64,000 bases of DNA from Apoderus coryli (GCA_911728435.2 OU452204.1:14632001-14696000); one strand, 5' to 3'; positions 33,822 to 46,719 are shown, numbered from the stretch's first letter. The notes: generated by a model from the letters alone, not told the origin. Program-made: numbers and translations.

Positions 33822-34430
33822 CTTATAACAAGAGTATGGCTTAAATAAAGAAAAAACAATATCAACACAATAGTTTAGTGTCACAATTACATAAATAAAA
33901 TATGTGCCATGCAAAAACGAAAAAAGAAACAATAATATTCTAACAAAATGTGAAAATTTTAAATTAAATAATACACTTACAATTTGATCTAAATCACTAT
34001 TAATTTTAACCTTAACATGGCTACCAAATATTTTGCTATCCCGGACAAGTAAGCAAGCAGATGCCAAAGCAGAGATCAACAGCAAAAGTCTGCTACATCT
34101 GTCAAAAAGTTTGCTGCTATGTCCATACAATGGACACTCAAAGAAACTATGCTCAATTGTCTCCGGTTTCTGCTGATTACAAATTATACACAGCCCGTCC
34201 ATTTCGATCGAGTAGGCTAGACCATTATGTCAACCGTAAATAATCCCGACCACAAGTTCTAACTTGTACAAAAGAAGTTGGACAAATAGGAAAAAGTTGA
34301 TTGATACTACCAATCTATTGATGTCATGTTGTTTTAAAAACTCACTATACATGTTAGGAATCAAATCAATATTAGCAGATTCCCATAAATGAGGACCACC
34401 GCAGATGTTATAAAAGTGTTCCTGATTTGA
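33822..34430 (-). pseudogene. LINE ORF2 C-terminal end with zinc knuckle
   Basis: The minus strand at 34202 reads CIICNQQKPETIEHSFFECP, the CxxC...H...C finger found near the C-terminus of many non-LTR polyproteins, followed by a hydrophobic, decaying tail. Upstream (to about 34430) a readable stretch contains GGPHLWESANIDLIPNMYSE. The right edge of the foldback at 33805 cuts into its 3' side. Confidence 0.7.
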
Positions 34431-34489
34431 AAAACCCGGTTAAATTTTACTACATTAACAATTACCTAATTCTAACAGCCTGTGATAGG

Positions 34490-34840
34490 GGTGGACATAA
34501 CCGCTAAATTTTCATATACCAGTAGGGGTCGAGTCGTCATTGATAGAGGTTATGGATTCGATTCCCAGCTCTGGCAATATTTTTTTTCTAATTTTCGAAT
34601 AAAGTAGTTAGTTTGTTACGTTATTTTATTGGAAATAATGAAAATAATACAATTATAATAATTATTATTAACATTTTGTTAATAGTTAAGTTTTGGGGAT
34701 TTAATCAATTGAGCTAAATTTTGATATATGAGTTTGAGGCAGTCCTAGGATGAAGCCATTAGATTTTGGTTGAAATCGCTTAAGCCCTGTGATAGGGGCG
34801 GACACAACGCTAAATTTTCATATATCAGTAGGGGTCGAGT
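34490..34840 (+). repeat. Two partial copies of a short SINE-like repeat
   Basis: CTGTGATAGGGGTGGACATA, then CTAAATTTTCATATACCAGTA and GGGGTCGAGT, occurs at 34488-34543 and again, slightly changed, at 34786-34840. The first copy continues into a B-box-like GGATTCGATTCC (34551-34562) and CCAGCTCTGGCAAT; the latter string recurs inverted at about 56385. A tRNA-related SINE is plausible. Confidence 0.5.
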
Positions 34841-34869
34841 GATACATCATTTTCAAGCATTTTTTATCT

Positions 34870-35730
34870 GCTTTACAGCGATAGGTCACTTGATATTTGC
34901 CCGCATAATTCTAGAGAAAATTGCTTTTAAAATTTCATCAGTTACATATATATATTTAAGAATATATTCATTGCATTTTGTTGGGATATTCTATTGAAGA
35001 TTATTTACACCGAAAAATCTTTGTTGTATTAAATAAACCATCACAAATGCAATTAAATAATTTCATAATATCTTGTTAAAATCAATGACCAAATTATATG
35101 GCATATTTCCTGAGGATATCTGTGCTTTAATTATTTTGCAAAACGATACTATTGTAATAATTATAGCTTCGTTAAAAAAATCACAGCATAAACACAATAT
35201 CCAACATATAAATAATCACTTAATGCTTAATTAAAATATGAAAGTTACCTATTCAAAACAGAAATATAGACACAACATACTTGCATCTACCTACTCTATA
35301 GTATCAAATCCGAGAGACCAAATAATAAAAATGCTAAGTTATTACTGTATTTAAATAACTAAATTGTTGTCAAGATACTTGTTTGTTTGATACTAACTTT
35401 AACATACAATGGACATTAAACAAACATTTAATTGTGTCTTGCATTAGAGAAATATATACTTAATTGCAAATCGTTGGTTATAATTATTGGTAGTACCAAT
35501 GATCTGAGAGCCTGTAACAAGTTATATACTGCAAGCGGTATAAAAAGGCAGAAACGGCATGTAATTTTTTTTTACCAAGGTCAAATCTGCCTTAAAAGGA
35601 ACACGACTTCATTCAGTTGAGGCTGTGCAAGAAAAACCTCACAAAAGAAGACTTCCAGTACTGTTTTAAATACAGGAAAGTTCACATAGAGTGATTTAAA
35701 GCGACCATCGCTGTTAACAATTTTGTAAAT
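34870..35730. other. No recognisable feature
   Basis: AT-rich sequence. Confidence 0.4.
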
Positions 35731-36952
35731 ACGAGGGTTGCCTTTTATATTTCGGGATTAGAGAACAAAAACAAAAATTAATCATCGAAAATCACTTTAT
35801 TGTTTTTCAAAATATTCCTCATGAAGATCTATGCACTTTTGCATGCGTTTGAACCAATTGTCGAAGCACTTTTGCCACTCTGATTGAGGTATCTCCAAAA
35901 CATGCATTCTGAATGCAGCAACCGCTTCTTCAGGTGTCGAAAAACGTTGACCTCTCAAGAAGTCATTCGGTACCAAGTCAGGACTATACGGCGGATGACT
36001 CATCAAATCCATTTTTTGGGTGCTCAAAAATGCAGTTGTTTGAGCCGATGTGTGAGAGCTCGCATTGTCGTGGTGAACAGTGATCCGTCTTCGGTGGTTG
36101 GTTTTCCTGATTTCTTGGAAGACAACTGGCAAACAAATGGTTGTGTACCACTCAGAATTGACTGTTCTGCGTTGTTCTAGTGGTACAGTTGCGACATATC
36201 CAGTTGTTCCGCAAAAACTGGCGACCATTTGCTTGGAAGTGCTTCGTGCGCGAACTACTTTTGTTTGATTTGGCTCATCTTGAAACACCCATACAGTTGA
36301 CTGCTGTTTACTTTCGGACTCATACGCGTCATGTCACGATTTCATAGACGTGTTTCGAAGCACCGCGATCGTATTTTTTGAGCATTTCTTTCGACCAATC
36401 GACACGATCCTTTTTTTGAGCGATTGACAAATTGTGTGGGATCCAACGCGAACAAATTTTTTTGACAGTCAAATGTTTATGCAATATTGAATGTATGCTG
36501 GTCCCACTAATGCCTAAGGTTCTCTCAATATCTTGATAGGTCACATGACGATCTTGCAATATCAGTTCGCGCACAGCATCAATGGTTTTCGGAACAACAA
36601 CTGATTTTGGACGACCTTCACGAAATTCGTCATTTGGGGTGAACTACGACCACGATTGAATTCACGATACCATCGATAAACACTGGTCCCTGATGGAGCT
36701 TCATCGCCAAAAATTGAATTAAGTTCATCCATGCACTGTTGCTGAGTTAAAAATGTTCACGATTTAATTCCATTTTTGAGCCGAGATGAATCTTTTAAGT
36801 TACTGTAAACAACACAAATAGTGCTCGTATGTCAAAACGTTCTGAGTACGTATAACCTCAAAAATGTCCAACTTTCCGATAGAGCTGTCACTTGCCAGAT
36901 TGCAACACCGGGGTTGCCAAATCCCGAAATATACTGCAATATATAACCCAAG
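35731..36952 (-). mobile_element. mariner element (DD34D), inactive
   Basis: The left end ACGAGGGTTGCC with ATATTTCGGGATT is matched by a degraded inverted copy at about 36925-36952 (AATCCCGAAATATA). It encloses one transposase pseudogene on the minus strand. Confidence 0.8.
35797..36773 (-). pseudogene. mariner transposase pseudogene
   Basis: It starts MELNREHF at 36773, then frameshifts. HTH regions (VYRWYREFNRGRSSP; TYQDIERTLGISGTSIHSIL) and WIPHNLS precede the catalytic part. The second catalytic Asp is in TVHHDNASSHTS and the third lies in the HPPYSPDLVPNDF region, consistent with mariner DD34D. The segment with the first catalytic Asp (GDE in family members) is lost: about ten bases are missing after YEIVT near 36330, which also shifts the frame. 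The stop is at 35797. Non-functional. Confidence 0.92.
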
Positions 36953-37435
36953 TATGAAGTAAAAACTGATATTAATCATGATAATTATACTGAATGTCAT
37001 TCTTAAGCCAATGGTTCTTAGCAGTCTTTTGCTTCAAAACATTGCTTGTTTTTGCTTTTCTTGGAGGAACACTAGAATCATCTGCCTTGCGTGAGATTCA
37101 CTGAAGGTTCGGCTTTAATATCAGGAATGGCATAGACTTCTTGAATCCTCAGTCCGATGGTTTTTGGTAGACTAGTTGGGGTCAGGCGTCCGTAACTAAC
37201 ATCAGTCTTTGAGACTGTGATAATAACTTCCGAACATGCATCAAAGTCTGAGTAAACGCGCCTGAGTAGCGAAGGTAGCGGAAGCATCGCGGCTGATTTG
37301 GTTAAGTAGATCAGCGCTTGACTTAGTTATGTAGGCAGCGCAATTGCCGACGCCCTTTAACTACGAATCTGGATAGTATTTAATGAGGGACTACTTCATG
37401 GATAGTATTTATAAAGTCAAGCGGTTTTCGACGAT
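36953..37435. other. Unassigned sequence
   Basis: A 69-codon minus-strand ORF (37287-37078) is of ordinary composition but matches no family I recognise. Confidence 0.35.
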
Positions 37436-37439
37436 TCAA

Positions 37440-37505
37440 CTTATCTGGAACTTATTTATACAATAAACAATAGAGGCCCAAGAACCGAGCCTTGTGGTAG
37501 ATTGT
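37440..37505 (-). pseudogene. Small LINE RT fragment
   Basis: The minus strand reads NLPQGSVLGPLLFIV, an RT motif B fragment. It is out of register with the adjoining RNase H-bearing LINE and so probably from a different insertion. Confidence 0.7.
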
Positions 37506-37619
37506 AGATTGTTTTTCGGAGTCGTTTAGGCGGTTTGGCCTCCCCTCACTTCGACCTGCAGAAGATCTTTTGTGAATGACTCTAATCTATGAATTGCCCA
37601 GCTGTCCCACACTTTTCAT

Positions 37620-38870
37620 AAAGTTGATGATTTCTCTGGGGGCTAAATTCCTTGCCTCGTCGGGTGTTAGGGTCACCCCTCTGTTGTCTCTGTTGCGTCT
37701 TCGCAAAACCGACAAGTGTCGTCCTCGGTTAGGCCCATCTTTTTGAGATGGTACTTCACTGGGTGGTGTCCCGTAAAAAGGCCTGTAATTCGCCTTAGGT
37801 CGCTTCTCTCCAGTTGGATAAGCTTCCCTGCGTTGGCCTCTGAAGGTTTGATAAACTTTTTTGATTGTCTTAGGCCTCGAGTGTTTCTCCAGTAGGACTT
37901 AAGTTGTTCCTTTTCCCATCTCCGAAGTTCTTCCTTCATATGGCTTTTTGGAAGGCCAAAGATGGGTTCCGGGCCGCAGAACGGAGCGTTTGCGCCCTCT
38001 TTTGCAAGTTGGCCGCTTCGTTCCCCTCTATGCCTTCATGGTCTGGCACCCATGTCAGAGTAATCTTTTTCCCCTGAGCTGCCAGTTGCTTTTCCCGAGA
38101 GATTCAGAGAGCCTGCATTTGGCCCGTATACTCCCATGCCTGTGTTCTCTTTTATTCATTTTGAACCGTCCGTATACCAGACGGATGTGTTTTCTGGGAA
38201 TCATGGTTCCCCATTTAGCTAATTTTGACGGTCTGCAATGACCACTTCAAATGGGATTTCAAAATCATGTTTGCGTGGCAAAGCGTCCGACGGTTTTCTT
38301 CCTGAATCCAAAGGTATTAGATTCAGGATTCCCATGTATCCCTCTAGATCGCCAGATTTGTATTCCATTACCTGTGCCAGTTTCAGGGCGTTAATTGCTG
38401 CCTCTTTTTTGACTAGGACAGGCAAAGGTATTAGATGCAGCAACGTTTCCATTGATGCTGTGGGGCAAGTTCGCATTGCCCCTGTTATTCCTAAACATGC
38501 AAGCCGTTGCAACTTTTGAAGACGGCATTGTGTATGCTTAATATTAACTTTTGGCCACCATACTAATGAGGCGTATGTAACCTTGGGTTTAATGACTGTT
38601 TGGTACACCCAGTATGTGAGCTTTGGCTTTAGCCGCCAAGTCCTACCGAGTAGCCTGTGACACGTCCATATGGCCGCTGTGGCTTTCGATATGGTTTTCT
38701 CTATATGCTGGTATTTGACTTTATCCGAAAGGCAAATTTGCTCACCGCTGAGAGTGGGGTTAATAATGTCCACCTTTCTCTTTCTCGTGAATGGTACCAA
38801 CACTGTTTTTGAGCCTTGTGGTACACCAGCTTCAAGAACAATAATGCAGAGACTCCTCGGAAATTGCAAA
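37620..38870 (-). pseudogene. LINE ORF2 C-terminal half: RT thumb, RNase H region and C-terminal finger
   Basis: From 38869 the minus strand reads EAGVPQGSKTVLVPFTRKRK, joining motif B directly to a downstream segment, so the YADD catalytic motif is deleted. It continues TYASLVWWPKVN, then LQKLQRLACLGITGAMRTCP (highly characteristic of jockey-group LINEs with an RNase H domain). The RNase H region follows in broken frames (about 38220-37950), and GLFTGHHPVKYHLKKMGL with CRFCEDATET (37800-37680) forms the terminal finger. Inactive. Confidence 0.88.
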
Positions 38871-38879
38871 AAAACACAT

Positions 38880-39580
38880 TTTAGTAAAAATTGCTTTCAA
38901 CTTGTATAGAAAGGAAGGTTTGGTCTACAAACAACTGCGTAAAATTGTTACTTAATCCTGTGATATAAATCTTTTGATTCATTTCTTGGCTATAGAGTTT
39001 TACTACACATTTATTTTCATGCTTGAAGCAACAACATAACTCCAAACTTGTCTCAACAATCTGAAACACCTTTTTTCTCCAATGGTGCTGTCTTTTCATC
39101 CTGTAGTTAAATACCCATGTAAGTAATAAAAAAAAGTGTTAAATGATTTTCTTATATTTCTCGATATTTTAACAAGTAAAGGTTGTAGGTTAATCAGCAT
39201 ATCAATTAAACGAAGCATTTACTGTGTTAAATGACCCGTTCCGCTAATTGCGTTCGAAATTAGAATAAAACTATAAAAAAGCTATTTAGTTTTAACAATA
39301 ATTACATTACTATGGTGCCATTGAAATTTGTTTTTAGTTTTTTAAGGCTTATTGTTTGACGTAAGTAATGTATCATTCTTAAATTTGTTTATTTTTATAA
39401 ATAAATGACTTACAGTTTCTACGAATTGGTTGTGGCTACAGAATTTTGAAAATGATGCGTGATGTGAATTTATTTTATTTTAGTAATTAACGGTTGGTTG
39501 CAAGTAGAAATGAAAAAAATTGAATTTTTAAACATTTTTGTTGAATATAATTTTCCTCAACTTGAATTCACTTATTCCAA
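38880..39580. other. No recognisable feature
   Basis: Short ORFs on both strands without family resemblance. Confidence 0.4.
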
Positions 39581-39589
39581 TGATCCGCC

Positions 39590-39790
39590 AATAATTAGAA
39601 TAATAAACGCAAAACGGTTTTCACAAAGTAATCGTCTCAGGTTTCTGAAGAGATAGTAAGCGCTGGGAGCCAAATCTGAGGAATACGGTGGGATTTCAAG
39701 CAATTCGTACTTTCATTCTTTCAATTTAGCCATCGTCACGAGTGTTGATGTGTGCACACATGTATTGTCTTGATGAAAAATTATTTATTT
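39590..39790 (-). pseudogene. mariner-like transposase fragment
   Basis: The minus strand reads FHQDNTCVHTSTLVTMAKLK, then a stop, then PPYSSDLAPSAYYLFRNLRR. This gives the second Asp and the third-Asp region of a mariner, with the third catalytic residue changed (PSA instead of PSD). Confidence 0.85.
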
Positions 39791-40084
39791 TGCTGTAAAG
39801 CGCGTGTCAAGTTTGCAATAATATTCAGGATTAATTGTTTTACCTTTTGCAAGACAACCAATCAACAGGAAAATGCTGTTGTACATGGTGAGCAAAACTC
39901 GATGTCCCAGTTCTGTTATGAGAAAATGAATAACGATAGAAAAATTCTGAAAAGAGATTCTTAAATGGGATTAAGTAAGCTCCAACAAAAGCAAATGTGC
40001 GTTAAACATTTGATTTTGTTTACAAATTTGGAAACTAAAGTAAATGACGTCAACAACTTTTTTTTTCCAGAAACATACCTATAT

Positions 40085-41840
40085 TTTTATTTATTTATTT
40101 ATTAGCAACATACAGATCTGACGATCCAATTATATGTTGAATTTTATCTAATAACAATACACTAATAAAGCTAACATTAACAACATAAAGTAAAATAATA
40201 CAAAAAAAAAAGAAATACAGAAAATCAAAAAGAGAAAAATACAATCAATAATAATTAATATAGGTACAAAAAAAGTTCCAATTACTGATTAAACTTTAAA
40301 TAGTTTACTATTAATTTCTTAAACTCAATCAGATTATCATTGAAAATATCACAGTGATGTTGACATTGATTGTAGTTTCTTAACATCATTGAAATCGGGG
40401 AATTCTGCTGGTAGTTCGTTCTTGGTATTACTGTCATAAATGTTTTATTGTTGGTGGTACGAGTTTTTATCGAGGGCACTAGTATATTAATTTTCTCTAG
40501 TATAGTTGGGTCATAAACTTTATTATTAATAATTTTGAATAAATAACATACACCCTGTAAGAATCTTCTATTAAATAATGATAGTAAATTGTATCTTGTT
40601 AGATTGCGCTCATAGTCGGAGATGTGACAGTTAAACATTAAGAAATCTGTTTGTCTAATAAACTTTCTTTGCACCCTTTCAATCATCAGTATATACTTAG
40701 TATACATAGGCGACCAAACTATGGACCAGTATTCGAGCTTGGACCGTACGAATGCGTTATAAAGTAGAGATAGAGTGGTTTTATTTCGAAAATCTCTTGA
40801 GTTTCTGATCACAAATCCGAGATTTCTATAAGAAGCATTTGTGATATTAATTATATGGTTGGAAAACGTTAATTTATTATCAAAAAGGATGCTCAGATCT
40901 TTAATCAAACTTGGTCTACTCAATCTGATATTGTTAATATTGTATGGATAGATGATCGGTGTTTTTATATAATTGTATGTCATACTTTTACATTTTGAAA
41001 TATTCAAAAATAAACAGTTTTTAATAGTCGAATGATAAATAGCGATCAAATCAAGTTGAAGATCCTCACAGTCCTTTATGCTATTAACCTCCTTGAAAAT
41101 TTTCATGTCATCTGCAAACATTAAGCAGCTACTAATTTTGAGTACTGACGAAATATCATCAATAAATACAAGGAATAATAGTGGACCAAGTGTACTCCCT
41201 TGTGGAACCCCTGAGGAAGGCACAAATTTGTTGGACTCGCAACCCTGGATTGTAACTAAATGAGTTCGATTTTGTAGATATGACTTTATGAAATTACACG
41301 TGCTATTTGAGAACGACCTCCGCTTTAATTTGGCTAAGAGAATCGTGTGGTTAACTCTGGCTTTGGCAAAGTCTGTATATATTACGTCCACTTGTTTTCC
41401 CTCAGCCAAAGCATCAGCAGTCACGGACACAAAATTGACCAGATTTCCGGCCACGGATCTACCCTCTCTAAAACCATATTGGACATCCGACAGACGGTTT
41501 TTTAAGTGATTATTCATTTTAGCTGATAGTATGAGTTCAAATACAGTAGCTATATTAGAGATAATTGCAATAGCTCGATAATTTTCAATATTAGATCTAT
41601 CGCCATTTTTGAATATCGGTGTAATTTTTGCTATTTTGAGGGAGTCAGGAAACATCTGCTTTTTTACGGATAAGTTAAAGATTATTTGCAAGGGTTTGCA
41701 TAGAAATTCACTACAACCCTTTAGAACGAATCTGGGAATTAAATCATGTCCTACACATTTCTTTGGCTTAAGTTTTTTTTAGGGCGTCTTGGACATCATT
41801 TACTGAGATATTTTCTATTGAAAAGCAAGATTCCCAGTTA
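40085..41840 (-). pseudogene. Nearly full-length LINE reverse transcriptase (jockey/CR1-like), 3' end with TTTA-type tail
   Basis: A 469-residue ORF (41691-40282) contains PDSLKIAKITPIFKNGDRS, then QYGFREGRSVAGNL, motif A TDFAKARVNH, motif B SGVPQGSTLGPLLFLVFIDD, motif C CLMFADDMKIF and the thumb/C-terminal region (RSKLEYWSIVWSP, then IERVQRKFIRQ). Motif A lacks the usual FD (TDFAKAFDRVNH in relatives), a six-base deletion. The coding sequence extends upstream to about 41840 past a frameshift near 41770 (ENISVNDVQDAL). The 3' end (40085-40108) is a TTTA-type microsatellite tail in plus orientation. There is no EN domain or ORF1, so it is 5' truncated. Confidence 0.92.
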
Positions 41841-41859
41841 TATATTTCAAAAGAGCTAA

Positions 41860-43300
41860 TTTTTCAACTTTTGTATGTATGTTGTACAAAAAACGGACAA
41901 AATCTTAATTTTTGTAAATTAAATCTGAGATTGCTGGAATTGCGGGAGTTTTTTTTTCGATATTTTGAAAAATATATGTGAATAATAAAAATCATCTTTG
42001 AAATCTTATTGGATCTGAGTATAAAATCATAATGACTAGGTCTCGGTTTTAATTAAAAAATATAGCTTATTCGATAATACTTTCTTAGAATTATAATCAA
42101 ACACTATAAGCATGAAAAAATCTTCGGTGTCATCATGCAGAAAATTATATTGCCTGTACGAAAAACGGAAGGGAAGTGCCAACAAATATCCTTGTGATTT
42201 TTTATATTCCGAAGACTACACTGAAATTAAATATTTAAATTACTATGTATAGTATGTATGAACAATAACACAACATATTTTCTCACAACAGCAAACCACT
42301 ATAATTTTTCTTTTGTCTTTTAATAAATAGTATAAATTATTTATTTTTGAATTTGACGTCGAATACAAAAATAAAATAAATGAAACCGCAGACGTGAAAA
42401 CTAGACAATAGACCAGACGGTTAGGTCGTAGAACCACGATGACTCAGACTTAACCTGGGCACATTTGAGGGCACATGGTTTGAGTACACACAAATATGCA
42501 ACTATAGACGCGACTTTGGGCACACATGGGCCGAGGTTGAGCTGTAAAATACCTCATCATCATTTTAATTCTTTATTTTGAAAAATTTTGGGTGTTATTG
42601 CCTTATTTCCACCTTGTTGTGACCCACCTCTTTCAGACCCCACGAGCCGCCACTGCCTCTATTATAAGCAAATTTAACGCATGCACTGTTAGACGAAATA
42701 ATTTCGTGGATTCGACATAGCACGCTAACGAATACCAAATTAAATATTAATATTCATAAATCTCAACAAATAATTTGAAGAAAATTAATGAATTCCCCTA
42801 AGTTATCGTATTAAAATTCCGCTTTTGTCGTCAAGGGCATTTAATAATTTTTCAGAAGCGTTAAGTTTCCGTTTGTATGTTCTTATTAATATGCACAAGA
42901 TGTTGTACCATAGACAACTGCTTTTTTCCTTTTATTTTCACATCATATTTTAATTCATTTTATAGTATATCTACACATAAATGGAATAATTCTCTTGGAA
43001 CATGATCGAACCTGTAACGTGGATAAATTATGATCAGTGCATTAAACTTTATGGCTGGAAACGTTATATCGAATACTATTTGCCTCAATTATTAATGCTA
43101 TATACTCTATAAGCAACACATGAATCCGTAAAGGATTTTGCCATAAGACCTACCGGATTCGATTGATAGATAAAACAAAATGTAAATTAACAATTCTACA
43201 GTACATCTTATTTTATACTATTAATTAAGCGTCAATTCGTTATAGATATTGTTAATCATTCTATAGGAATATTGGCGTAGCTATAAGACACATAACCTCA
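41860..43300. other. No recognisable gene
   Basis: AT-rich. 42440-42560 and 42600-42660 are slightly more GC-rich but not identifiable. Confidence 0.4.
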
Positions 43301-43306
43301 AAAAAA

Positions 43307-43620
43307 GTGATAACGTTAAAGCTTAAATATCAGCATTTCGCAATTAAATTCTTCCTCCGCAGTAAGTTGTTTCTGGGTTTATCAGAATTACAAAAACAAT
43401 GCATACCAAAACTGTTTCTTCGATTACCGTTTTACAAACGTTATGTTGGTGATAGTGTAACATTTATTCCGTATGATAAGATTGATGAAGTCCTATATAT
43501 TTTCAATAGTTTTCATAGTAAACTAAAATTTACATTAGAACATGAAATTGACAAACGAAAATTCGATTTTTAGATGTTACATTATTAAGAACCAATTACA
43601 TTACCACACAGTTTAACCCG
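43307..43620 (+). pseudogene. Penelope-like reverse transcriptase remnant
   Basis: The translation reads LPFYKRYVGDSVTFIPYDKI, then IFNSFHSKLKFTLEHEID. It matches the Penelope-like RT region around motif C (FYKRYVDD) with the first catalytic Asp replaced by Gly (YVGD). A stop follows at 43571. Upstream RT motifs are missing. Confidence 0.85.
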
Positions 43621-43672
43621 ACACACCCCCAGATGCTTAATTAAATATAATCTTAATGTTATCACTGATAAC

Positions 43673-44410
43673 ATGCAAGACTTACAAAGACTGATCAACA
43701 CAGTCGGTCAACATAGCAGATTGATGGGTCTAAACATAAACACTAAAAAGACGAAGTTTATGATAATATCAAGGAACCTAAATGCGTTTGAAGACTCACA
43801 GTTAACATTCAACGCAATGCGCATAGACAGAGTGAACAAATTTAAATACTTGGGCATGTGGTTATCTGAAGACTGGACCTCTGATATCGAGGTCAAGAGT
43901 CGCATCGAACAAGCCCGACAAGCATTCCTAAGACTGAGGAGAGTATTTAGTTGCTCGGACTTCGATCTTGGTCTGAGGTTGAGATTCTTAAAGTGCTATG
44001 TGTGGTCAGTACTTCTCTACGGGATGGAAGGTTGGACCCTTAAAGTCAACAACATTAACAAATTGGAAGCGTTCGAGATGTGGCTTTACCGCAGAATGCT
44101 CAAGATACCGTGGACTGCAAGAATAACAAACGTAGAAGTTCTGTCCAACATCAACAAAGAACGTGAACTGTTAACCACCATAAAAAAGAGAAAGACTTCA
44201 TATCTGGGGCACGTCATAAGGAACAAGAAGTATGAGTATTTACAGTTGTTGATCGAGGGTAAGATAGAGGGCCGTAGAGGGATAGGAAGGAAGAAATTGT
44301 CCTGGTTGCGGAACATAAGACAGTGGACAGGAATAAATGACATACAGACCCTAATTCACACCGCAAGAGATAGAGAGGAGATGGAAAATGTGATCGCAAA
44401 CATCCATTAG
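43673..44410 (+). pseudogene. 5'-truncated RTE-type LINE, ORF2 C-terminal half
   Basis: A 245-residue open frame begins just after where the YADD motif would be (QDLQRLINTVG, then GLNINTKKTKFMIIS). It runs through KFKYLGMWLSEDWTSD, FEMWLYRRMLKIPWTARITN, KRKTSYLGHVIRNKKY, EGKIEGRRGIGRKKLSWLRN and a normal stop at 44408. It is uninterrupted, suggesting a fairly recent insertion, but lacks the endonuclease and catalytic RT core and cannot act alone. Confidence 0.9.
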
Positions 44411-44820
44411 TGGATAGCATCCGAAGAAGAAGTTTATTTTATTTTTTCTAAAATAATTTGGTTGTTAAAAGAAATCCATATTATTTATATGTCATTCCAT
44501 TCTATTCCTTCAAATTCTGGCAACAATCAAGAAAAGATGAGAAATTCGCGGATGCCACACTTTATTTGAACATTTCCACCATAAAAATATTCCAGCACAG
44601 TTTCCTCAACAAATCCATACATTACGCAATATGTTTACACATAGAACATGATTAGATACTTGATTTTCCAACAAATTTAATTTAGTCAACTACCACAATA
44701 ATATAACTTTTTTAATCTTGTATTTTTTCTTGAACCTTGTTACAATTTTTTTTGTTTCTTTTTCTTGGGATAAAGGTTCTGTTTTAAAACGGGAAAATTT
44801 TCTTTGAAATATTTTTTTTT

Positions 44821-44872
44821 TTCATGTCTGTAGGTACTACACTAGCCGAAACGTAGGACCTACAGACATGAA
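44821..44872 (+). repeat. Long-stem hairpin with CGAAACGTA loop (hammerhead relic)
   Basis: TTCATGTCTGTAGGT (44821-44835) pairs perfectly with ACCTACAGACATGAA (44858-44872). The loop ends CGAAACGTAGG, the 3' half of a hammerhead core and its cleavage site, but the CTGATGA part is missing. Confidence 0.6.
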
Positions 44873-44990
44873 ATAATAAAAAAATATTTGTTAAAGTAAT
44901 CTATTGCAGAGAGGAGTTTCAAGTATAGTAGGAAATAAAATCACGTCTACTCCACTCAATAATATATATGTGTTCAAATCGTTACAATCA

Positions 44991-45030
44991 CGTCATACAT
45001 GTTTCGAGAATCATCTCATCATCAGTGACA
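44991..45030 (-). ncRNA. Type I hammerhead-ribozyme-like motif
   Basis: Minus strand: GTCA (45029-45026), CTGATGA, one unpaired T, stem II GAGA/TCTC with a 4-base loop, GAAAC, AT, GTA with predicted cleavage after 44996, then TGAC (44995-44992) complementary to GTCA. All invariant core bases are present. Stem I differs from the copy at 10253 (AACCA/TGGTT) at most positions, yet both pair perfectly. Confidence 0.78.
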
Positions 45031-45588
45031 AAACTTACACAGAAGCCCTCATAACATTCACAGATCAAACATCTATGTATCAGTCAGCGAAAATTTTTTT
45101 TTTTTTATAAAAAACATCACTTAAAAAACCAAAATACAATAATCAAAACTCAGACAATGAAATTTGAGCTGATCTAAAGCAGGATTTCTTTTTATATATC
45201 ATAATTATTAAATGTTATAAAAATTGGAAGAGCAAAATCAAACTGTATTGCACTTCTACAACGTTGTAGAAGAAAATTTTCCCGTTTTAAAACAGAACCT
45301 TTATCCCAAGAAAAAGAAACAAAAAAAAACAATAATATAACAAATATTAACACATTATGATATCTAAAAAAACTTTTAATTTATGCGTACTTTTATTTTA
45401 ATACTATACACATGAACTTATCTGGCAGAATTGTTTTTAAATAACACAAGTGGACACATGTTGACACATTTGGCATTCGGATTTTGATTTTTTACCGTCT
45501 TCACCATCTACATTCCGGGCGTCTGCATTTAAAGGCCATTTTAAAAAATATTATGAAGGGCTATCTGCATGCCAAACGACATGTGGCA

Positions 45589-45674
45589 AATTCGTCATTA
45601 AGGATAGTTTCTTAGGGCTTGAATAATATCGAATTCGTCATTAAGAATAATTTCTTAGGGCTTGAATCATAGCG
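45589..45674. repeat. Two-copy 43-bp tandem repeat
   Basis: AATTCGTCATTAAGGATAGT and the following TTCTTAGGGCTTGAAT repeat at 45632 with two or three changes. Confidence 0.85.
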
Positions 45675-45679
45675 TCCTA

Positions 45680-46319
45680 TACCAAACAAAAGCATTAAAA
45701 AATTGAAACCCGTTCCTTGTATTATACATAAATAGAAACAATAAAATATAAGTACTAGTTAAATTTCGAAGCATTGGTTTATTTGAAATGTATGTTAGTT
45801 ATAGTAACCTAAATACTTAATGGGTCAAATAAGTAATTTAATAGCAAATATGTGTATTGCAAATTAACCTTCATGTAATTTGTTTATGTTAGAGTATTTA
45901 GGTGTAGATACCATATTACATTATCGATTTCATATTAGATAGTTACTCTGATAACAACATAATATCAAACCACATTGGAATTAAACCGCAAAGATAAGGC
46001 GTTGTTGTGACGAAAAATAATCCTATAAAAATAGAAGTACAATAATTTTAATAAGCATACTTATTATATATTGTTGTAAAAAATAATAATAATGAAAAAT
46101 AAAGATGTGTTTAATCCTCTAATTACGGTAGTTACGAGGGGGGTTTTTAATTCCGCAAATTGTTTTGACATAAATCTTGATATAAGTCAAAAACGGCTGG
46201 ATTTATTCGTCAATGCATACACCAAAATTTTCCAAATTTAATTCAAAGTAGTCTCTTATTTATAAACACGTTATTACGTAAAAGGATATTTATTCTTGCT
46301 TTGAGATATTTGAAGGGCA
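45680..46319. other. No recognisable feature
   Basis: AT-rich sequence. Confidence 0.4.
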
Positions 46320-46378
46320 AAAGTGTGAATGGCCATTGGGCTAGACTTCGCCTAATAAAGGCGTTTATTATTATTAAA
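46320..46378 (+). mobile_element. Probable LINE 3' terminus (hairpin plus ATT microsatellite)
   Basis: CGCCTAATAAAGGCG forms a small hairpin followed by TTTATTATTATTA, an arrangement common at the 3' ends of insect non-LTR retrotransposons. No coding sequence is attached. Confidence 0.35.
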
Positions 46379-46719
46379 AGTACGTACTACGTCAAAATGT
46401 TATATCAGGTATAAATAAAAAACAATTTTGCAATCTTTTCTTTTATTACGGTCTATAGAAACTTATAAACAAGTACAGCCAATAAAAATTTATTAATAGC
46501 ATATTTAAATGTTACAGATATTTTAAGATTGTAAGTTTTGGTGGTTCTTTTCTGTTTTTTTTTTTTGATATATTATTTTCCTGTTTGCAAATTTAGTCGT
46601 TGCAGTTAATCGCCGTATTTTTGTACCACGTGAATTGCTTATTTCAAATTTCTATTATTTATTGTTCAAAAATTTTCCCTGTGTTTCATAGAAAAATGGT
46701 CAGACAATTTTAGACTATA

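Larger units (their letters stand above)
44741..45333. mobile_element. ~590-bp foldback element with inverted ends, containing hammerhead-like motifs
   Basis: 44754-44804 (GTTTCTTTTTCTTGGGATAA, then GGTTCTGTTTTAAAACGGG) is repeated as a reverse complement at 45270-45320 almost without change. Inside are a hammerhead-like motif on the minus strand (44991-45030) and a relic on the plus strand (44821-44872), a similar architecture to the palindrome at 9955-10326. Confidence 0.85.
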